In this document: positions 61,968 to 64,000 of the stretch, piece after piece
Layout of the letters: each line of letters begins with the position of its first letter
How positions within the stretch are numbered: the stretch's first letter is position 1
Source: Caballeronia sordidicola
GTDB lineage: Bacteria > Pseudomonadota > Gammaproteobacteria > Burkholderiales > Burkholderiaceae
Length of the DNA: 64,000 nt
Direction: 5' to 3'
NCBI RefSeq assembly: GCF_000729995.1
Contig: NZ_JNFG01000011.1
Span: 1-64,000 of the forward strand
Program-made: the position numbers and the translations under genes
Notes under the pieces: generated by a model
Told to the model about the DNA's origin: nothing
What the model saw: the letters and a program-made list of their open reading frames with translations, nothing else
Database searches by the model: none

Positions 61968-62049
61968 TGCATTTCCTTGCACGACCCTGCCCGCAGGTCT
62001 TTATAAGGGTCAAGCGACTCGCGTTGCCGTTCCCCCTACGATGATCCAT

Positions 62050-63591
62050 TCAGCCCTTGACCGACGCCTCGAGCGCATCAAATTTTTCTCGCACAAAAGC
62101 GGCCCGCTCGTCGCCCTTCAGCGTCTCGCTTTCCGTCAGGATCGCGACAATGCGCTTCGTCACATTACGGCGATTCGCCACCTCCTGTTCGACAGTCTCG
62201 CCTTCCGGGATATCGAACACATTGCCCGAGCAATAACTATTCGGTGCGCCCGCATTGGCACGAAACCATTCAGCAAAGTTATCCGCCGACGCGGCCGGGT
62301 TCGTACCCCGTACCGCGTCACGCAGCATCTTGCGGAACAGGAACAAGCCGGCGTCGAACTTCGTCGGATTCTCCAGCGCATGCACCGCGATCGGCCGCTG
62401 GCTGATGATGGCTTCGTAATCACCCGGCGCGTACTGAGCGTCCTTGTAGTTCTCGCGTTCGCGATGATTCGTCGGGATGGGCGGCAAGTCCTCCAGCTTG
62501 TATTGACCGAAGCGCTCAGGACGACGCATGGCGACTTGCCCTTCAAGGAAGTCGATCGACTCGTAGCCGACCAGCGATTTATCGCAAATACCGCGCGTAT
62601 CGATGCCCGGCCCCATCACGCGCCAGCCGATCATCTTGCTGTTTTCATCGTCGACAGGAACCGTCCAGCGAATGATGTGGAAGCGGCTGAACAGCTTCTT
62701 CTGCGAACCATCTTCGGACGTGTAGGCGTGCAAGCTCAGATTAGGCAAGACCTGATGCTGGACGCGCACGAAGAGCCTGTCTTTATCGACCCGGCGTGCT
62801 CCCGCGCAGGCAAGACTGCGACCTTGCTGCACCGGCACGAAATGCATGTCGGGTGCAACTTCCATGGACTTCGCGCCGACCTCGTCGAACGTCGTGCCCT
62901 GGAATTTGCCGTTCACCACGTTCTTGCCTGCGTGAAGCGCGGTCGGATGGTAGTTATCCGCGGCGTTGTCCTGAACTTGCAGCCAGTTGCAATGCTGGAA
63001 ATTGCTGTAGGCCACGAGTTCATCGCCGGGCGCAACCGTGAAGTCACCCTCCCATTCGGGGAACGGCGGCTCCTTGTCGGGCGGTCCCATGTACGCAAAC
63101 ACCAGGCCATTGCGCTCGACAGCCTTGTACGCGCCCTGCTGGATCGAGCACGCATATTTCTCGGCTTCCTTTTCTTCGCCGTTCGGAAACGGCACGTGAA
63201 GGCAGGTGCCGTCCACGTCGAAGACCATGCCGTGATAGCAGCACTTGATACCGTGCTCCTGGATCGCGCCATATTCAAGCGATGCTCCACGATGCACGCA
63301 ATGCGCGTGCAGCACGCCCACGCGCCCGCTGCCGTCGCGAAACGCGACCAGCTCTTCGCACAGGATCTTCAGGAAGCGCGGGGTATCGGTGAGTTCAATC
63401 GACATGCAGACAGGGTGCCAGAACGCCCGCATGTATTCACCCATCGGCGTGCCGGGGCCGGTTTCGGTCAACTCCGGATCGTGTCCCGGAACCTTGCTGG
63501 TGTAATAACCGCCGAACGGCACCAGCTTCTTCTGCACCGCGCCACCACCGGCGCTTTTCTGGGCTTCTGCTTTGTCTGACTTGATATTCAT
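62050..63591 (-). CDS. Rieske aromatic oxygenase, terminal (alpha) component
   Basis: A 513-residue hydroxylase. The Rieske centre is C98, H100 (HCVHRGASLEYG) and C117, H120 (IKCCYHGMVFD) with 16 residues between H100 and C117. The mononuclear iron site is D212, H215, H220 (NAADNYHPTALH), with D212 the bridge between sites. It is longer than vanillate demethylase (350 residues) and resembles phthalate/phenoxybenzoate-type class IA oxygenases. A beta subunit is absent, consistent with that class. It is divergent from a GntR regulator gene. Substrate unknown. Confidence 0.92.
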   Translation of the reverse strand: MNIKSDKAEAQKSAGGGAVQKKLVPFGGYYTSKVPGHDPELTETGPGTPMGEYMRAFWHPVCMSIELTDTPRFLKILCEELVAFRDGSGRVGVLHAHCVHRGASLEYGAIQEHGIKCCYHGMVFDVDGTCLHVPFPNGEEKEAEKYACSIQQGAYKAVERNGLVFAYMGPPDKEPPFPEWEGDFTVAPGDELVAYSNFQHCNWLQVQDNAADNYHPTALHAGKNVVNGKFQGTTFDEVGAKSMEVAPDMHFVPVQQGRSLACAGARRVDKDRLFVRVQHQVLPNLSLHAYTSEDGSQKKLFSRFHIIRWTVPVDDENSKMIGWRVMGPGIDTRGICDKSLVGYESIDFLEGQVAMRRPERFGQYKLEDLPPIPTNHRERENYKDAQYAPGDYEAIISQRPIAVHALENPTKFDAGLFLFRKMLRDAVRGTNPAASADNFAEWFRANAGAPNSYCSGNVFDIPEGETVEQEVANRRNVTKRIVAILTESETLKGDERAAFVREKFDALEASVKG

Positions 63592-63684
63592 GGGGATCCT
63601 CTGCTGGGTTTATCCATCGTGCCGAGCCGGATTGTCGTCCTGTCATCCGACTCGCTTGTCTTCATTCTTTAGATTCTGAACTCC

Positions 63685-63701
63685 GAACTCTGTATACAAA
63701 G
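63685..63701. promoter_or_regulatory. Candidate GntR operator, Rieske side
   Basis: GAACTCTGTATACAAAG, containing the palindrome TGTATACA, lies about 95 bp upstream of the oxygenase start. A second copy, GAACTCAGTATCCAAAC, agreeing at 14 of 17 positions, lies at 63824-63840 beside the GntR gene. The shared sequence in a divergent promoter region is typical of FadR/FCD-group GntR operators; binding is inferred. Confidence 0.5.
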
Positions 63702-63777
63702 ATACGATTCGGAATGCCGCCCTGTCTCTACAGGTAAACGCTTGGTGCCTCCCTTCCACGCTATCCGGTCAATCCGT

Positions 63778-63840
63778 TTGACGCTTTCCGGCACCAACCT
63801 GTAATCTGTCTAACTCAGCTGTTGAACTCAGTATCCAAAC
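63778..63840 (+). promoter_or_regulatory. gntR promoter with second operator copy
   Basis: TTGACG (63778-63783), 18 bp, TAATCT (63802-63807) is a plausible sigma-70 promoter for the GntR gene. The repeat GAACTCAGTATCCAAAC at 63824-63840 lies just after the predicted start site, so the regulator probably represses itself. Confidence 0.5.
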
Positions 63841-63855
63841 TTATCGAGAACCATC

Positions 63856-64000
63856 ATGGTCGCCAAACTTCTAAAGCTTCAGGCACGTACCGACTACGTC
63901 GATGAAGTCTACAAAGTGCTGCTCGACGCCATCAGCGAAGGATCCCTCGCACCTGGAACCCGCATCACGCAGGAAGAAATTGCCGACCAGCTTGCCGTGT
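63856..64000 (+). CDS. GntR-family regulator (N-terminal part, cut by window edge)
   Basis: ATG 63856 opens MVAKLLKLQARTDYVDEVYK, then VLLDAISEGSLAPGTRITQE and EIADQLAV, the winged-helix start of FadR/FCD-type GntR proteins. Only 48 codons lie in the window. Divergent from the Rieske oxygenase genes and flanked by the repeated candidate operator, it is expected to control them. Confidence 0.85.
   Translation, partial: MVAKLLKLQARTDYVDEVYKVLLDAISEGSLAPGTRITQEEIADQLAV

Noticed and set aside
61774..63579. 601-codon open frame on the plus strand
   Set aside because: It is antisense to the Rieske oxygenase and the end of the reductase gene. Its translation is rich in His/Arg repeats with no family motif, as expected for the mirror frame of a GC-rich gene.
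1..64000. CRISPR array, rRNA or tRNA genes, complete transposon
   Set aside because: No regularly spaced repeats, no tRNA-like cloverleaf or rRNA sequence and no intact transposase were seen when reading through; a covariance-model search was not possible here.

Overview
The window is high-GC chromosomal or megaplasmid DNA from a Gram-negative beta-proteobacterium, most likely Burkholderiaceae (Paraburkholderia, Caballeronia or Burkholderia). The evidence is three OmpC/OpcP-type 'Gram-negative porin' genes, a DUF4148 secreted protein, two aromatic-acid:H+ symporters, many LysR/IclR/GntR-regulated catabolic clusters, and the general codon style. No rRNA, tRNA, CRISPR array or intact insertion sequence was seen. 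This assignment comes from reading the sequence; no database was searched.

Layout. 1-6.7 kb: a sugar operon with a ROK regulator, a ribose-type ABC importer (ATPase, permease, binding protein) and glucose-6-phosphate dehydrogenase (zwf). 6.7-13.5 kb: a decayed zone with remnants of an EAL phosphodiesterase, a DUF3701 tyrosine recombinase, an assimilatory nitrate reductase and an IS66 element, around an intact periplasmic binding protein, an orphan PAS histidine kinase and an EthD-like protein. 13.5-20.4 kb: an acyl-CoA pathway (enoyl-CoA hydratase, CaiB-type CoA transferase, acetoacetate decarboxylase, glutaryl-CoA-dehydrogenase-like enzyme, 3-hydroxyacyl-CoA dehydrogenase) followed by a PucR-type regulator. 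Between them lies the scar of a deleted aromatic-acid efflux operon. 20.5-22.2 kb: a LysR regulator divergent from an F420/NADP-reductase-like gene.

22.6-31 kb is the most interesting region. A six-gene operon encodes enoyl-CoA hydratase, acyl-CoA ligase, a VOC protein, a luciferase-like monooxygenase, a flavin reductase and an alpha/beta hydrolase. It faces a convergent IclR regulator and a porin. The operon promoter and the porin promoter are near copies (TTGACA-17 bp-TAATAT or TATAGT), and each is followed by the same inverted-repeat operator at nearly the same place, so the IclR protein probably controls catabolism and uptake together. The flavin reductase carries a C-terminal domain that looks like an IclR effector-binding domain, so substrate may gate enzyme activity as well as transcription.

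31-41.5 kb: a short-chain dehydrogenase, a pirin, remnants of a molybdenum hydroxylase, a second porin, two small exported proteins sharing a motif, a LysR regulator, WrbA and a chemoreceptor. 41.7-52.6 kb: a co-directional 11-kb aromatic-acid locus. It has three YciI-like proteins, two AAHS transporters, a carboxylesterase, a porin, a LysR regulator, an AtzE-like amidase with an abutting 55-codon gene, a 3-hydroxyanthranilate-dioxygenase-family ring-cleavage enzyme and a maleylacetate reductase. The combination suggests an N-substituted aromatic acid degraded through maleylacetate; the substrate cannot be told from sequence. 53-60.7 kb: a fatty-acid-hydroxylase-family membrane protein, two hydrolases, a tandem pair of unknown paralogues, a second binding protein and a cysteine desulfurase. 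61-64 kb: a two-component Rieske oxygenase divergent from a GntR regulator cut by the window edge, with a repeated candidate operator between them.
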